Shown piece by piece: positions 7,770 to 18,247 of a stretch of 64,000 nucleotides of DNA. Origin of the DNA: Loktanella sp. M215 (GTDB lineage Bacteria > Pseudomonadota > Alphaproteobacteria > Rhodobacterales > Rhodobacteraceae). The translations under genes were made by a program, and so were the position numbers. Under the pieces are notes generated by a model. That model worked only from the letters and a program-made list of their open reading frames with translations. It did no database searches and was not told the DNA's origin. The first letter of the stretch is position 1. Every line of letters starts with the position of its first letter. The stretch is taken from positions 871,001 to 935,000 of the forward strand of contig NZ_WMEA01000001.1 of NCBI RefSeq assembly GCF_021735925.1. The letters run 5' to 3'.

Positions 7770-8591
7770 TCAGCGCAGGGTCAGCGGCATCTGCCGGTTC
7801 ACATCCTTGTAGAGCAGATAGCGGAACGGCCCCGGCCCGCCCGCATAGCAGGCCTGCGGGCAGAAGGCGCGCAGCCACATGTAATCGCCCGCCTCGACCT
7901 CGACCCAGTCGCGGTTCAGGCGGTAGACGGCCTTGCCCTGCAGAACATAAAGGCCGTGTTCCATCACGTGGGTTTCCATGAAGGGGATCGTGCCGCCGGG
8001 CTGGAAGTTGACGATGTTGACGTGCATGTCGTGGGCCATGTCCGCGGGGCTGACGAAGCGGGTCGTGGACCACGCACCATTGGTGCCGGCCATCTCGATC
8101 ACCGGGGCGTCGGCGTCCTGGGTCACGAAAGGCTCCGGCGGGGCGATGCCGTCGACGGCGACATAGGCCTTGCGGATCCAGTGGAAGGTGCAGGGCGCGT
8201 CGTGGTCGTTGGCGAAGGACCATGCGCAACCGGCGGGCAGATAGGCGTAGGAGCCGGGGAACAGCAGGTGGGTCTGATCGCCGATGGTGAGTTCGGCGTG
8301 CCCCGCAACGACGAAGAGCACGGCCTGTGCCGCAGGGTCTGTTTCGGGAGTATCAGAGCCGCCGCCGGGGGCGACTTCGGTGATCGTGTGGCTGAAGGTT
8401 TCCGCAAAGCCGGTCATCGGGCGGGCGATGACCCACATGCGCATCTTGCGCCAGTGCGGCAGGAAACTGGTCGTGATGTCGCGCAGGGTCCCCTTGGGGA
8501 TCACCGCATAGGCCTCGGTGAAGACGGCGCGGTCGGTCAGCAGATCGGTCTGCGGCGGCAGGCCGCCGGTGGGGGTGTAGTAATCGGTCAT
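7770..8591 (-). CDS. allE: (S)-ureidoglycine aminohydrolase (bicupin, AllE/YlbA family)
   Basis: A 273-residue two-cupin protein that releases ammonia from (S)-ureidoglycine to give (S)-ureidoglycolate in allantoin and purine breakdown. The N-terminus RAVFTEAYAVIPKGTLRDI and the second cupin ETHVMEHGLYVLQGKAVY match the family; that cupin carries the expected metal ligands (E and H of ETHVMEH, Q of CPQACY). The ATG is preceded by AGGGACG. No other allantoin or ureide genes are nearby, so the pathway must be completed elsewhere. The downstream gap gene is in the same operon with one base between them. Confidence 0.92.
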   Translation of the reverse strand: MTDYYTPTGGLPPQTDLLTDRAVFTEAYAVIPKGTLRDITTSFLPHWRKMRMWVIARPMTGFAETFSHTITEVAPGGGSDTPETDPAAQAVLFVVAGHAELTIGDQTHLLFPGSYAYLPAGCAWSFANDHDAPCTFHWIRKAYVAVDGIAPPEPFVTQDADAPVIEMAGTNGAWSTTRFVSPADMAHDMHVNIVNFQPGGTIPFMETHVMEHGLYVLQGKAVYRLNRDWVEVEAGDYMWLRAFCPQACYAGGPGPFRYLLYKDVNRQMPLTLR

Positions 8592-8693
8592 GTGTCACGT
8601 CCCTGTTGCGGGATCGTTAGACACCCTTTCGCGGGTCTTGGCAAAGGGCAGAGGGGGGCTGTCTGCCCCCCGCCGCGTGCCGCGACTCCCCCC

Positions 8694-8717
8694 GAAAGTA
8701 TTTTCGACCAGAAGAAG
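8694..8717. repeat. Interspersed A/T-rich element, copy 1 (Rhodobacterales gene-end type)
   Basis: GAAAGTATTTTCGACCAGAA sits between the allE start and the ftsK stop. Read on the minus strand it contains TCGAAAATACT, related to the elements at 18213-18241 and 59823-59850. Upstream is a GGGGGGC...GCCCCCC hairpin. Similar AAAATACT-containing strings occur at gene ends in this bacterial group; function unknown. Confidence 0.5.
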
Positions 8718-8726
8718 ACGGACCGG

Positions 8727-11700
8727 TCAGTGCTGTTCGGGGACGAGGACTTCGCGTTTTCCGACGTGGTTGGCGGAGCTGACCACGCCCTGATCCTCCA
8801 TCTGCTCGACCAGGCGCGCGGCCTTGTTGTAGCCGATCGCGAGCTTGCGCTGGATGTAGGAGGTGGAACACTTGCGGTCCTTGATGACGATGGCGACCGC
8901 CGTGTCGTAAAGCGCGTTTTCCAGATCCGATCCGTCGGCGAGGCCGAGCACCGCATCAATGCTGCTTTCGGTATCCTCGTCAGGGCCTTCGATGACGCCG
9001 GACATGTATTCGGGCGGCCCGAAGGATTTGAGGAAGTTGACGATTTCCTCGACTTCCTCGTCGGAACAGAACGGCCCGTGGACGCGCGTGACCTTGGAGC
9101 CGCCTGCCATGTAGAGCATGTCGCCCATGCCCAGCAGCTGTTCGGCGCCCATTTCGCCCAAGATGGTGCGGGAGTCGATTTTCGAAGTCACCTGGAAGGA
9201 AATCCGGGTCGGGAAGTTGGCCTTGATCGTGCCGGTGATGACGTCAACGGAGGGACGCTGCGTCGCCATGATGAGGTGGATGCCGGAGGCGCGGGCCATC
9301 TGGGCGAGGCGCTGGATGCAGGCCTCGATTTCCTTGCCGGCGACCATCATCAGGTCGGCCATCTCGTCCACGATGACGACGATGTAGGGCAGCACGACGG
9401 GTTTGAACTCGTCGGTTTCGAACACCGGTTCGCCGGTTTCATCGTCAAACCCGGTCTGCACGGTCCGGCTGAAGAGTTCGTCGTTGGCGAGCGCCTCTTT
9501 CACGCGGCCGTTGTAGCCGTCGATGTTGCGCACGCCCATCTTGGACATCTTGCGGTAGCGCTCCTCCATCTCTCCCACGACCCATTTCAGGGCCACAACA
9601 GCCTTTTTAGGGTCTGTGACGACGGGGGAGAGCAGGTGCGGGATGCCGTCGTAGACGGAGAGTTCCAGCATCTTGGGGTCGATCATGATCATCCGGCATT
9701 CTTCCGGCGTCAGCTTGTAAAGGAGCGACAGGATCATGGTGTTGATGGCCACGGATTTACCGGAGCCGGTGGTCCCTGCGATCAGCAAGTGAGGCATCTT
9801 GGCGAGGTTGGCGACGATGGGTTGGCCGCCGATGTCCTTGCCCAGCGCCAGGGGGAGTTTCATGTTGCTGTCGCCGAAATCGCGGGCCGAGAGGATTTCG
9901 CGCAGGACGACCTTTTCGCGGTTTTCATTCGGCAGTTCGATGCCGATCACGGTGCGGCCCGGAACGGTCGACACGCGGGCGGAGAGCGCGGACATGGAGC
10001 GCGCGATGTCGTCGGCCAGACCGATGACGCGCGACGCCTTGAGGCCCGGTGCCGGTTCGAGTTCGTACATCGTGACGACGGGGCCGGGACGAACCGAGAC
10101 GATTTCGCCCTTCACGCCGTAGTCGTCGAGCACGCTTTCCAGCATGCGGGCATTCTGTTCCAGCGCCTCGTCGGACAACACGTGGCGTTTGATTTCCGAC
10201 GGGTTGGTCAGCAGGTTCAGCGGCGGGTGTTCGTAGTCGGCGTATTTTTCCTCGAAGGTGAGGGAGGGCTGCGCCTCGGCCCGCGCCTGTTTGCTGGGCA
10301 TCGTGGCGCGGTTCATGCCGTGCTGCACGACGGCCTTTTTCGGGGCCTGCGTGGGAATCGCGGGGCGCGGGGCCTCGGGGTCGAACAGGGGTTCGGCGGT
10401 CAGGGACGGTGCCTCTGTCCGGGGCATGGGGCTGCGCTGATAGACGGCGGGGGCGGTTGCGGGCGGCGGCATGTCGTCTTCGTCCTGCGCGGCGAAATCC
10501 TGCGCGTCGAATTCCTGTGTGTCGACATCCGGCGTGTCGTCGATCAGCAGGTCTGCGTCGTCCTGCCAGACCTGCTGCGGGGCGGCGGCCGCCGTCAGCG
10601 GCGGGACCGACGGCAGGATCAGCGGGCGGGGGCGTTTGCCGGCAGTCAGCGAGGGTTCGATCCGGATGCCGGTGACGGGATGCGGTTCGGGCTGCGGCTT
10701 GGGCATGACGCGGGACTTGATGGCGTCGGTGATCCGGCTGCGCACGCGGTCGTCGGTCGGTGCGTCGAGGTCGTGATCGAAGACGTCAGCCTCGACCAGT
10801 TCCGGTTCCGGCGCGGCGCGGCGGAGCATGCCGCCGATGCCCGGCATCTTGCGGTGCGCCTGCGCCTCTGGCGCGGGGGCGGGAGTCTGGGGCGCGGGTT
10901 GCGGGTCGACGTAGCTGCCATCGGCGCGGATGATCGGGGGCATCTTGCGGGGGCCATCGTGGGCCATGACCGGGCGGGGGCGCGCGGCGGGAACAGCGCG
11001 GGTATCGACGGGCGGTTCCACCGGGCGCGTGGCGCGGGCGTCGGCGCGGTCCTGCATCCGGGCCGCCATGCTGCTGCGGGCGGCGACTGCGGCCTGCGTG
11101 GCGCGGACCGTGCCGCGCCCGATCAGGCCCAGCAGCATGTCGTAGATCATCACGGTGCCCATCAGCACGAAGCGCAGACCGGTGCGCAGCTCTGGCCGGG
11201 TAAAGCCCAGACCGAAGGCCAGCAGAGCCACGGTGGCACCGCCCAGCAGCAGCGACAGCAGCTTGACGCCGATGACGGGGCCCAGCGGCAGGATCGTCAG
11301 CGCCATGCCCAGCACGGTGTCGCCGAAGAGGCCCCCCATGCCGAAGTTCGCGGGCCAGTCGATGCCGCGCGGTAAGGAGGCGGCGTAAAGCGAGGCGGCG
11401 GCGATGACGACGGGGATGTAGACCACGCGGCCCATGGCCCGGTCGGACCCACGGTGCAGCACGAAGCGCGTGCCCCAGGCGATCAGGACGAACGGCAGGG
11501 TCCAGATGCCCTTGCCCACGATCATCATCAGCGGGGCGGCGGTGGCGGCACCGAAGAGGCCCAGCCAGTTCTGCACCGGTGCGTCGCTGGCGGAAATCCA
11601 CGACGGATCGGTGGGCGAGTAGCTGAAGCAGATCATCGCGACCACGAGGCCCAGCACGATCAGGGCGATCCCCAGCAGTTCCCGGCTGCGGCGTTCAAGC

Positions 11701-11759
11701 GCGGCCTGGGTCTCGCTGTCCAGAAGCGGATCGCGGTGCCGTGTCTGATAGGATGCCAT
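8727..11759 (-). CDS. ftsK: DNA translocase FtsK
   Basis: A 1010-residue septal DNA pump that clears the chromosome terminus at division and activates XerCD recombination at dif. From the ATG ([13 protein letters not shown]): four to five N-terminal membrane helices within about residues 25-210, a proline- and acid-rich linker to about 510, then the RecA-like motor with Walker A GTTGSGKS at 662-669 and Walker B IMIDPK, and a C-terminal winged-helix gamma domain (from about 935) that reads KOPS sites, ending VLVPEQH. The start is set by GAGG upstream; the frame stays open further upstream but overlaps the aminotransferase gene, which ends 11 bases before this ATG. Confidence 0.96.
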   Translation of the reverse strand: MASYQTRHRDPLLDSETQAALERRSRELLGIALIVLGLVVAMICFSYSPTDPSWISASDAPVQNWLGLFGAATAAPLMMIVGKGIWTLPFVLIAWGTRFVLHRGSDRAMGRVVYIPVVIAAASLYAASLPRGIDWPANFGMGGLFGDTVLGMALTILPLGPVIGVKLLSLLLGGATVALLAFGLGFTRPELRTGLRFVLMGTVMIYDMLLGLIGRGTVRATQAAVAARSSMAARMQDRADARATRPVEPPVDTRAVPAARPRPVMAHDGPRKMPPIIRADGSYVDPQPAPQTPAPAPEAQAHRKMPGIGGMLRRAAPEPELVEADVFDHDLDAPTDDRVRSRITDAIKSRVMPKPQPEPHPVTGIRIEPSLTAGKRPRPLILPSVPPLTAAAAPQQVWQDDADLLIDDTPDVDTQEFDAQDFAAQDEDDMPPPATAPAVYQRSPMPRTEAPSLTAEPLFDPEAPRPAIPTQAPKKAVVQHGMNRATMPSKQARAEAQPSLTFEEKYADYEHPPLNLLTNPSEIKRHVLSDEALEQNARMLESVLDDYGVKGEIVSVRPGPVVTMYELEPAPGLKASRVIGLADDIARSMSALSARVSTVPGRTVIGIELPNENREKVVLREILSARDFGDSNMKLPLALGKDIGGQPIVANLAKMPHLLIAGTTGSGKSVAINTMILSLLYKLTPEECRMIMIDPKMLELSVYDGIPHLLSPVVTDPKKAVVALKWVVGEMEERYRKMSKMGVRNIDGYNGRVKEALANDELFSRTVQTGFDDETGEPVFETDEFKPVVLPYIVVIVDEMADLMMVAGKEIEACIQRLAQMARASGIHLIMATQRPSVDVITGTIKANFPTRISFQVTSKIDSRTILGEMGAEQLLGMGDMLYMAGGSKVTRVHGPFCSDEEVEEIVNFLKSFGPPEYMSGVIEGPDEDTESSIDAVLGLADGSDLENALYDTAVAIVIKDRKCSTSYIQRKLAIGYNKAARLVEQMEDQGVVSSANHVGKREVLVPEQH

Positions 11760-11770
11760 CTTGCCGTTCC

Positions 11771-12949
11771 TCACTGGTAAAGCGTGTCGCGCAGGCGGGT
11801 CAGACCGCGCTCTACGTCGTCCTTGGGGCCGCAAAGGGCCACCCGAATGTAATCTGCGCCGGGATTCGCGCCGCCTGCGTCGCGGGACAGGTAGGCGCCG
11901 GGCAGCGTGCGCACGCCCGTCTTGGACCACAGGTCCAGCGCCGCCCGTTCGCCGTCCGCGACCGGCAGCCAGAGGAAGAACCCGGCCTCTGGGCTGCGGT
12001 ATCCCGGCACGTTGCCGAGGATGCGGTCGGCGATCTCGAATTTCTCGATGTAGAGCGCGCGGGAGGCTGTGACGTGATCCTCGTCGTCCCAGACGAGGGC
12101 CGAGACCGCCTGCACCGGGCCGGGCAGTGGCGCGCCGGCGTAGGCGCGCAGGGCGCGGATCGCAGCGATGTTGCGCGGGCCGGAGGCGCAGAAGCCGGAG
12201 CGCAGGCCCGCGAGGTTCGACCGCTTGGACAGCGAGTGGAAGATCACCACGCGGTCGGGGTCGGCGCCCATCGCCTGTGCCACCTGCAGCGCGCCCACGG
12301 GGGGCGTGTCGCGCCAGATCTCGGAATAGCATTCGTCGGCGAAGATCTTGAAATCGTGCTTTTCGGCAAGGCCGATCAGGCTGCGCCAGTAGTCTTCGGT
12401 CGCCACGGCGCCCTGCGGGTTTGCAGGAGAGCAGATATAGGCGATGGCGGTGCGGTCCAGCACGTCGTCCGGCACCGCGTCGAAGTCCGGCAGGTGGCCG
12501 GTGTCGATCGTGGCAGGCAGATAGACGGGTTCGGCACCGACAGAGAGGGCCGCAACGGCGTAGACCTGATAGAAGGGGTTCGGCGTCAGGATGACGGGCG
12601 TCTGGCCGTTCTTGGTTTCGGGGCACAGCGCCATGGCGGCGTTGTAGAGGCCTTCGCGTGTGCCGTTCAGGGCCATGATCTCTGTCGTGGCGACAGTCAC
12701 GCCATAGCGGCGGTGCAGCCAGCGCGAGATCGCGTCGAGCAGCGCGGGGCTGCCGTCGTTGTTGGGATAGCCGCCGAAGCCTGCGATCTGGGCGGCCATC
12801 GCGTCAGCCAGAAAGGGCGGCATGGGGTGCTGCGGGTCGCCGATGGTCATGTTGATGGGATCGCCGCCGGGCTGGACAGAGTCCAGCAGGCCACGGAGTC
12901 GGGGCCACGTCGCAACCGGAAGGTTCGCAAACCGCTTGGGGAAATCCAT
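11771..12949 (-). CDS. Class I/II aminotransferase, probable succinyldiaminopimelate aminotransferase (DapC type)
   Basis: A 392-residue PLP enzyme of fold type I. The PLP-lysine block reads [16 protein letters not shown], the SLSKRSN(V/L)xGxRSGF signature of the DapC group, which makes N-succinyl-LL-2,6-diaminopimelate in lysine and peptidoglycan synthesis. The substrate-binding segment CSPANPQGA and the early GDPQHP motif agree. The ATG at 12949 is preferred over a GTG one codon upstream; GAGG lies 5 bases before it. It precedes ftsK by 11 bases, so the two are probably co-transcribed, which fits a cell-wall role. Other keto-acid transaminations cannot be excluded from sequence alone. Confidence 0.85.
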   Translation of the reverse strand: MDFPKRFANLPVATWPRLRGLLDSVQPGGDPINMTIGDPQHPMPPFLADAMAAQIAGFGGYPNNDGSPALLDAISRWLHRRYGVTVATTEIMALNGTREGLYNAAMALCPETKNGQTPVILTPNPFYQVYAVAALSVGAEPVYLPATIDTGHLPDFDAVPDDVLDRTAIAYICSPANPQGAVATEDYWRSLIGLAEKHDFKIFADECYSEIWRDTPPVGALQVAQAMGADPDRVVIFHSLSKRSNLAGLRSGFCASGPRNIAAIRALRAYAGAPLPGPVQAVSALVWDDEDHVTASRALYIEKFEIADRILGNVPGYRSPEAGFFLWLPVADGERAALDLWSKTGVRTLPGAYLSRDAGGANPGADYIRVALCGPKDDVERGLTRLRDTLYQ

Positions 12950-13085
12950 CACTGCCTCGTTACGGGATCATAAAGCGCCCCGCTTGGGGTCAGGGTAGCC
13001 GCTACGTGATGTGGCTGTCCAGCGGGTTACCCCCCAAACCAAGGGGGATCGGTGCAAATTGTGTCATTTCGGTTGCGCCGCGTGA

Positions 13086-14414
13086 TCAGGCCAGCGCCGC
13101 CTCTGCCACCGCTGCGACGCGCAGCAGGCGGTCGTCCTGCCCGGTGTGACCGCAGAGCATGATGCCGCAGGACGGCGTGCCGGTCGGCAGGGTCACGGCG
13201 GGCAGGTCCATCAGGTTGGCGACGCGGGTATTGCGCAGGGCCAGCAGGTTTTCCGCCTTGTAGTAGTCGGCATCGTCCAGAAGGCGCTGCGCATGCGGCG
13301 GCAGGATCGGCGCGGTCGGCATGATGACGGCATCAAAGGCGGCGGTGGCGGCGGCGTATGTTGCGCGGATGCGGCGCAGGGTGGACCATGCGGCGATGTA
13401 ATCGGCGGCCTTCACATCCGCCCCGGCGCTGATCCGTTCATAGATCTGCGGGAACATCGCGTCGGGGTCGGCCGCGATCCGGTCGCGCCACCACGCCCAG
13501 CTGTCTGCGGTGTAAAGCGGGCCGGCGAAGGCGAACGCCTCGGTCAGGTCGGGGACGCTGAGGTGGGTGATCTGCGCACCTGCGTCGCGCAGTCGGTCGG
13601 TGGCGGCAGTGAAGCCTGCCAGTGGTGCGTCCCGCACATCGTCCATCGCCACGGTATCGAGGATCGCAAGGCGCAGGGGGCCAGTCGCGTGGCGCAGGTC
13701 GGGGGCTTGCGACCCTTCCAGTGCGGCGGTCAAGAGGGCGGCGTCCTGCACGGACCGGCAGAGCGGGCCGACGGTGTCGAAGGTCAGGCAGAGCGGCACG
13801 GTGCCAGCCAGCGACAGCCGCCCGTGGGTCGTCTTGAAGCCGGTGATGTCGTTCCACGCCGACGGGATGCGCACCGACCCGCCGGTGTCGGACCCGATGC
13901 CCGCGGCGGCGAGGCCGAAGGCGACGGACGCGGCGGCCCCCGAGGACGACCCGCCCGGCACCGCGTCGGGGTCATTCACATTGGGCGGCGTCGCCGTCAT
14001 CGGGTTCAGGCCAAGACCGGAAAAGGCGATTTCCGACAGGTGAGTCTTGCCAAGGCAGACGAGGCCCGCCGCGGTGGCGTTGCGCAGCACCTCTGCATCA
14101 CGACCCGGCGTGCGGCCCGCCATCAGGCGCGTGCCGGCCTCTGTCGCGACACCGGCCGTATCGAAAAGATCCTTCCAGCTGATCGGCACGCCGTCGAGAG
14201 GGCCGCGCCGCAGACCGGCCTTGGCACGCTTGGACGCGGCCTGCGCCTCGGCCCGGGCGCGGTCCGCCGTGACGCGGGCATAGATGCGGTCGCGCATCGG
14301 ATGGGCGGCGATGGCGTCAAGGTAGGTCTCGGTCAGGGTCACCGGGTCGATGGTGCCATCGGCGATCCCTTCGCCAAGGGCGGTTGCGGTCATCCAGCGC
14401 CAGTCGTCCATCAT
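13086..14414 (-). CDS. Amidase (amidase signature family)
   Basis: A 442-residue amidase-signature hydrolase. The Ser-cisSer-Lys triad is visible: K81 in ISWKDLFDTAG, the GGSSSGAAASVAFG loop at about 155-168 and the nucleophile Ser180 in GSDTGGSVRIPSA. This family includes GatA, but no gatC or gatB lies nearby, and the C-terminal half is of the general amide-hydrolase kind, so it is more likely a metabolic amidase. A GTG two codons upstream of the chosen ATG lies inside the ribosome-binding site (AAGGAGTG), so the ATG at 14414 is the better start. It is divergent from the UbiH-type gene. Confidence 0.87.
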   Translation of the reverse strand: MMDDWRWMTATALGEGIADGTIDPVTLTETYLDAIAAHPMRDRIYARVTADRARAEAQAASKRAKAGLRRGPLDGVPISWKDLFDTAGVATEAGTRLMAGRTPGRDAEVLRNATAAGLVCLGKTHLSEIAFSGLGLNPMTATPPNVNDPDAVPGGSSSGAAASVAFGLAAAGIGSDTGGSVRIPSAWNDITGFKTTHGRLSLAGTVPLCLTFDTVGPLCRSVQDAALLTAALEGSQAPDLRHATGPLRLAILDTVAMDDVRDAPLAGFTAATDRLRDAGAQITHLSVPDLTEAFAFAGPLYTADSWAWWRDRIAADPDAMFPQIYERISAGADVKAADYIAAWSTLRRIRATYAAATAAFDAVIMPTAPILPPHAQRLLDDADYYKAENLLALRNTRVANLMDLPAVTLPTGTPSCGIMLCGHTGQDDRLLRVAAVAEAALA

Positions 14415-14495
14415 CGTCACTCCTTGGATTGCAGCGCCACGCTAGCGACCCCGCACCGCATGGACAATCCCGCCCGGACGCCCATATGTCAGGCC

Positions 14496-15707
14496 ATGGA
14501 ACACACAGACATCATCATCGTCGGTGGCGGGCTGAACGGCCCGGTGCTGGCACTGGCCGCCGCACAGTCCGGGTTTCGGGTGACCGTGATCGACGCGGTG
14601 ACGCCGGACACGCACCGCGACCGCGATTTCGACGGGCGCGCCTATGCCATCGCGCTGGGGTCCATGCGCCTGCTGCGCGGCGTGGGGGTCTGGGACGCGG
14701 TGAAACCCGACGCCCAGCCGATGCTGGACATCAAGGTGACCGACGGCCGCGCCGGTGAAGGCGCAAGCCCCTGGATGATGCATTTCGACCACGCCGAAAT
14801 CGAGGAAGGCCCGATGGGCTGGCTGGTGGAAGACCGCCATCTGCGCGCGGCCCTGCTGGATGCGATCGGGGCGCAGGACCGTATCACCCACCTGACCGGG
14901 CGCAGCGTCATGGCGCAGGCCGTCACCGGCGGCGGCGTCACGGTGACGCTGGACGGTGACGACACCCTTGCCGCGCGGCTGCTGGTCGGCTGCGACGGAC
15001 GCACCAGCGGCGTGGCCAAGCGGGCGGGGATCAAGCGGACCGGCTGGGATTATGACCAGATCGCGCTGGTCTGCGCGGTGGAACACGACCTGCCGCATCA
15101 TGGCGTGGCGCATCAATTCTTCATGCCCGGCGGTCCGCTGGCGATCCTACCGCTGACCGGCAACCGCAGTTCCGTGGTCTGGAGCGAGCAGGCCGACCGC
15201 GCCCGCGCCACCCTGGCGCGTGACGATGGCGGCTTTCTGGCCGCGCTGCGACCGGCCTTCGGGTCGTTCCTGGGCGAAATCCGTCTGGTCGGGCAGCGGT
15301 TTTCCTACCCCCTTGGCCTGACGCTGGCGGACAGTCTGATCGCACCGCGCACGGCGCTGGTGGGCGATGCCGCCCACGGTATCCACCCGATCGCGGGTCA
15401 GGGCCTGAACGCCGGATTGCGCGATGTCGCGGCGCTGGCACAGGTGATGGAGGATGCGCGGATGCGCGGCGAGGATATCGGCAGCGCGGTCGTGCTGGAC
15501 CGCTATCAGGTCTGGCGCAGGTTCGAGGCGACGCGGCTGGCAATCGCCACGGATGCTTTCAACCGGCTGTTTTCCAACGACAACCCGGTGCTGCGCGGAT
15601 TGCGTGACCTTGGCATGGGTGCGATCAACGCGATGCCGGGACTGCGGCGGCGGTTCATCCGCGAAGCGGCGGGCCTAACCGGCGATCTGCCGCGGCTGAT
15701 GCGCTAG
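14496..15707 (+). CDS. UbiH/UbiF/Coq6-family FAD-dependent hydroxylase
   Basis: A 403-residue flavoprotein monooxygenase of the ubiquinone-biosynthesis hydroxylase family. It starts [20 protein letters not shown] with the dinucleotide-binding GxGxxG, has [17 protein letters not shown] early on, and the second FAD motif [21 protein letters not shown] near residue 289. Members hydroxylate the quinone ring at C1, C5 or C6; which position cannot be read from sequence. Its TAG stop overlaps the TAG stop of the convergent Trm112 gene (CTAG, 15704-15707). Confidence 0.9.
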   Translation: MEHTDIIIVGGGLNGPVLALAAAQSGFRVTVIDAVTPDTHRDRDFDGRAYAIALGSMRLLRGVGVWDAVKPDAQPMLDIKVTDGRAGEGASPWMMHFDHAEIEEGPMGWLVEDRHLRAALLDAIGAQDRITHLTGRSVMAQAVTGGGVTVTLDGDDTLAARLLVGCDGRTSGVAKRAGIKRTGWDYDQIALVCAVEHDLPHHGVAHQFFMPGGPLAILPLTGNRSSVVWSEQADRARATLARDDGGFLAALRPAFGSFLGEIRLVGQRFSYPLGLTLADSLIAPRTALVGDAAHGIHPIAGQGLNAGLRDVAALAQVMEDARMRGEDIGSAVVLDRYQVWRRFEATRLAIATDAFNRLFSNDNPVLRGLRDLGMGAINAMPGLRRRFIREAAGLTGDLPRLMR

Positions 15708-15886
15708 TCGTCCAGCACCCGCGCCTCGTCCACCAGCATCACGGGAATGCCGTCGCGCACGGGAAACGCCAGATGGGCGGCCTTGCTGACCAGTTCCTGC
15801 CGTTCGGCGTCATAGCGCAAAGGTCCCTGCGTCCGCGGGCAGATCAGCGATTCCAGCATGCGGGGGTCGAAAGGCGTCTCGGTCAT
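15704..15886 (-). CDS. Trm112 family protein (UPF0434/YcaR-like)
   Basis: A 60-residue small protein with the YcaR/Trm112 pattern: [17 protein letters not shown] at the start and [19 protein letters not shown] at the end. Eukaryotic and archaeal Trm112 proteins activate methyltransferases; the bacterial role is not settled. Only one of the usual zinc-type cysteines is present (ICPRT), so metal binding is doubtful. Its ATG overlaps the TGA of the LON-domain gene (ATGA), and its stop overlaps that of the UbiH-type gene on the other strand. Confidence 0.9.
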   Translation of the reverse strand: MTETPFDPRMLESLICPRTQGPLRYDAERQELVSKAAHLAFPVRDGIPVMLVDEARVLDD

Positions 15887-16521
15887 TGCATCACCTCGTC
15901 ATCGCCGCCACGCAGGGAATATTCGATCAGCGTCATCAGGGTTTCGCGCCGGGTCGACAGGCTCGGCGCTTCCAGCAGGGCCTGCTTGTCCTCTGGCGGG
16001 AAGGGGCAGAGCATGGACAACGAGTTAATCAGCAACTCGTCCTCGGCCTCGCCCAGCGATTCCCAATCGGTCTTCAGGCCCTGATCTTCGAAAAAGCGGC
16101 CCAGCGCTTCCATGAAGACCGCGCGGTCAAAGTCGGCGTCGTGCTCTGGCCGGCCCAGATCACGTTCGAACCCGGACCATTTCACCTTGCAGCGGCGGTA
16201 GGGGGTGAACCCCTCGACCTCTTCGGTCACGCGGAACCGGGACACGCCCGACAGCGTGATCATGTAGCGGCCGTCGTCGGTTTCGGTGAAGGCGTTCAGC
16301 CGCCCTGCGCAGCCGATGCTGTGCAGCTTGCCGGCCTGGCCGGGGGCATCATAGGGCTGGATCATCCCGATCAGACGGGTCTGCGTCTTCATCGCATCCT
16401 CGATCATCTGCAGGTATCGCGGTTCGAAGATGTGCAGCGGCAACCGCCCCCGCGGCAGCAGCAAGGCGCCGGGAAGCGGAAAGATCGGGATGGCGTCGGG
16501 AAGGTCAGCTGATGATATCAT
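15883..16521 (-). CDS. LON peptidase substrate-binding domain protein
   Basis: A 212-residue stand-alone LON N-terminal (PUA-like) domain without protease. Characteristic motifs are [30 protein letters not shown] at about 10-40 and [15 protein letters not shown]. It is conserved in alphaproteobacteria between a thioredoxin-TPR protein and Trm112, as here; the function is unproven, presumably protein binding in quality control. The ATG at 16521 is chosen over an in-frame GTG eight codons upstream. It follows the CnoX stop by 30 bases, forming a three-gene minus-strand operon. Confidence 0.9.
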   Translation of the reverse strand: MISSADLPDAIPIFPLPGALLLPRGRLPLHIFEPRYLQMIEDAMKTQTRLIGMIQPYDAPGQAGKLHSIGCAGRLNAFTETDDGRYMITLSGVSRFRVTEEVEGFTPYRRCKVKWSGFERDLGRPEHDADFDRAVFMEALGRFFEDQGLKTDWESLGEAEDELLINSLSMLCPFPPEDKQALLEAPSLSTRRETLMTLIEYSLRGGDDEVMQ

Positions 16522-16551
16522 GATGCCGTTCCATCTAGCCCGCACCGCGGA

Positions 16552-17469
16552 TCAGGCAAATATCATTGACGACAGTTTGCGCCGTCCGGTCAGGACGATC
16601 GGATCCTTCGGCGGCAGGGCGTCGAAAACCTTGAACAACTGGGTCTTGGCGGCCCCGTCGTTCCACTCGCGGTCCCGGCGGAACAGGTCCAGCAGGTGAT
16701 CCACCGCCTCCTGGCTGCGCCCGCTGGCGTGCAGGGCCGTCGCAAGGTCAAGGCGGGTCTGGTGATCGGTCTCGTCGGCGGCGAGTTTCGCCTCAAGCTC
16801 TGCCACGGGGCCGGCGCTCTCGGCTTCGCGCAGCAGGGCGATGCGGGCGGCAACAGCCTCCAGGGCCGGATCGGTGCTGATCTCGGCGGGGGCGCCGTTC
16901 AGGATCGCTTCGGCTTGGCCCAGATCGTTCAGCGCCAGATGCGCCGACACGAGGCCCGCATAGGCGGCGGCACTATTGGGATCTTCCTGCAGGATCGCGG
17001 CAAAGGTTTCGGCGGCATCGGCGGCCGCACCTTCGTCCAGCATCTCCTGCGCGGCCGTGATTGCATCGGCCAGACCGTTGTCCTCGGCCTCGCCACCGAG
17101 TGCGGCGGTCTTCTCGACGAAGGCGTTCACCTCGGACGGGGGCAAGGCGCCCTGAAAGCCGTCGACCGGCTGGCCCTGCCAGAAGGCATAGACCGTGGGG
17201 ATCGACTGCACGCGCAGCTGCCCGGAATATCCGGGGTTCGCGTCGACGTCGATTTTGACCAGCTTCACCCGGCCATCGGCCTTGGTCACGGCAGCCTCGA
17301 TCGCCGGGCCGAGGGTCTTGCACGGCCCGCACCAGGTCGCCCAGAAGTCGACGATCACAGGCACCGTCATCGACATTTCCACGACATCGGCGATAAAGCT
17401 GTCGTCGGTTCCGTCCTTGATGTGCGCGCTTGCGGCAGGTTTTGCCGGTGTCTGGCCCAGAATTTGCAT
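16552..17469 (-). CDS. cnoX: Thioredoxin-TPR co-chaperone (CnoX/YbbN family)
   Basis: A 305-residue cytoplasmic protein with an N-terminal thioredoxin domain (about 20-130) and a C-terminal TPR region (about 140-300, runs of Ala-rich helix pairs such as SAAAYAGLVSAHLALNDL). The active site is WCGPC (C47, C50) in VDFWATWCGPC, so unlike the E. coli protein it keeps both redox cysteines. CnoX holds unfolding proteins under oxidative stress and hands them to DnaK or GroEL. The ATG follows AAGGAG at ideal spacing. It leads the operon with the LON-domain and Trm112 genes. Confidence 0.93.
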   Translation of the reverse strand: MQILGQTPAKPAASAHIKDGTDDSFIADVVEMSMTVPVIVDFWATWCGPCKTLGPAIEAAVTKADGRVKLVKIDVDANPGYSGQLRVQSIPTVYAFWQGQPVDGFQGALPPSEVNAFVEKTAALGGEAEDNGLADAITAAQEMLDEGAAADAAETFAAILQEDPNSAAAYAGLVSAHLALNDLGQAEAILNGAPAEISTDPALEAVAARIALLREAESAGPVAELEAKLAADETDHQTRLDLATALHASGRSQEAVDHLLDLFRRDREWNDGAAKTQLFKVFDALPPKDPIVLTGRRKLSSMIFA

Positions 17470-17572
17470 CGCTGTCTCCTTGATCCGTCGTTGTCCCCTA
17501 TATGTGGGCGCGCAGCGCAAAGGCCAAGGGGGATTGCCCGACTTGGCCGCAAGGCCTAGCGTCGGCGCCATG

Positions 17573-18206
17573 ATGCGCACCATAATGACCTTCGGCGACA
17601 GCAATACCCACGGCACGCCCCCCCATCGTGACGCGGGGCGTCTATGCCCGCCACGATGCCACAACGCGCTGGCCGCAGGTCATGGCGGCCGAACTGGGCT
17701 GCGAGTTGATCGAGGAAGGGCTGCCGGGCCGCACCGCCTGCCCCCTGACGGACCCGGAAATGGGCGCCCATATGAACGGTCAGCTTGGCCTGCGCATCGC
17801 GCTGGAAAGCCACGGCCCCATCGACGGGCTGACGATCATGCTGGGCACCAACGACTGCAAGGCGCATTTTGGCCTGACCCCAGAGGGGATCACCGCGGGT
17901 ATCGCAGGCTTGCTTGCCATCGCCTGCGGCGAGCCGATGCAGACCCGGCACGGCGGGTTCAAGGTGCTGCTGATCTGCCCGCCGCCGGTGCTGGAACAAG
18001 GTCCCATCGCACAGGTTTTTTTTGGCGGCGCGACCAAATCACTGGCGCTGCCGCCGCTTTACGCATCCTTGGCCCGGACCTGGAACGTCGGGTTTCTGGA
18101 CGCCGGACAGCACATCGCCGTCAGCCCGCAGGACGGCGTGCATTACAACGCAGCGACACATCAGACGCTGGGACTGGAAGTCGCGAAAGCCGTCGCGCGC
18201 CTCTGA
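17573..18206 (+). pseudogene. SGNH/GDSL hydrolase gene interrupted by a +1 frameshift in a C7 tract
   Basis: The first frame starts MRTIMTFGDSNTHGTPP, holding the catalytic GDSN block. At the run of seven C residues (17618-17624) the frame must shift back one base to continue VTRGVYARHDATTRWP, then GLPGRT, GTND and the Asp/His block DGVHYNAATHQ. With one C removed the product would be an intact esterase/lipase-like hydrolase of 210 residues, the family size. As written, translation from the ATG leaves the true frame after about 18 codons. A GTG at 17628 could start a 192-residue product, but it would lack the catalytic serine. Either a sequencing error in a homopolymer or a real, perhaps phase-variable, mutation. 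Confidence 0.85.
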
Positions 18207-18212
18207 AGCCGC

Positions 18213-18241
18213 CTCGCTTTTTCTGAAAATACTCCCGCCGG
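18213..18241. repeat. Interspersed A/T-rich element, copy 2
   Basis: CTCGCTTTTTCTGAAAATAC followed by TCCCGCCGG lies between the SGNH hydrolase stop and the convergent rlmH stop. It shares CTCGCTTTTTC and AAATACTC with the element at 59823-59850. Confidence 0.55.
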
Positions 18242-18247
18242 AGGCTC

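Noticed and set aside
7647..11375. Very long open frame (over 1200 codons) on the plus strand opposite gap, allE and ftsK
   Set aside because: It is the antisense of well-supported genes; its translation is low-complexity His/Arg/Gly-rich, typical of GC-rich shadow frames.
11760..12626. Continuous open frame joining ftsK upstream into the aminotransferase region (1299 codons in all)
   Set aside because: The upstream part is Arg/Pro-rich shadow of the aminotransferase gene. ftsK starts at 11759 with a good ribosome-binding site and a membrane-helix N-terminus.
13086..14414. Calling the amidase GatA
   Set aside because: The triad is shared by the whole amidase-signature family and no gatB or gatC is nearby; a general amidase is safer.
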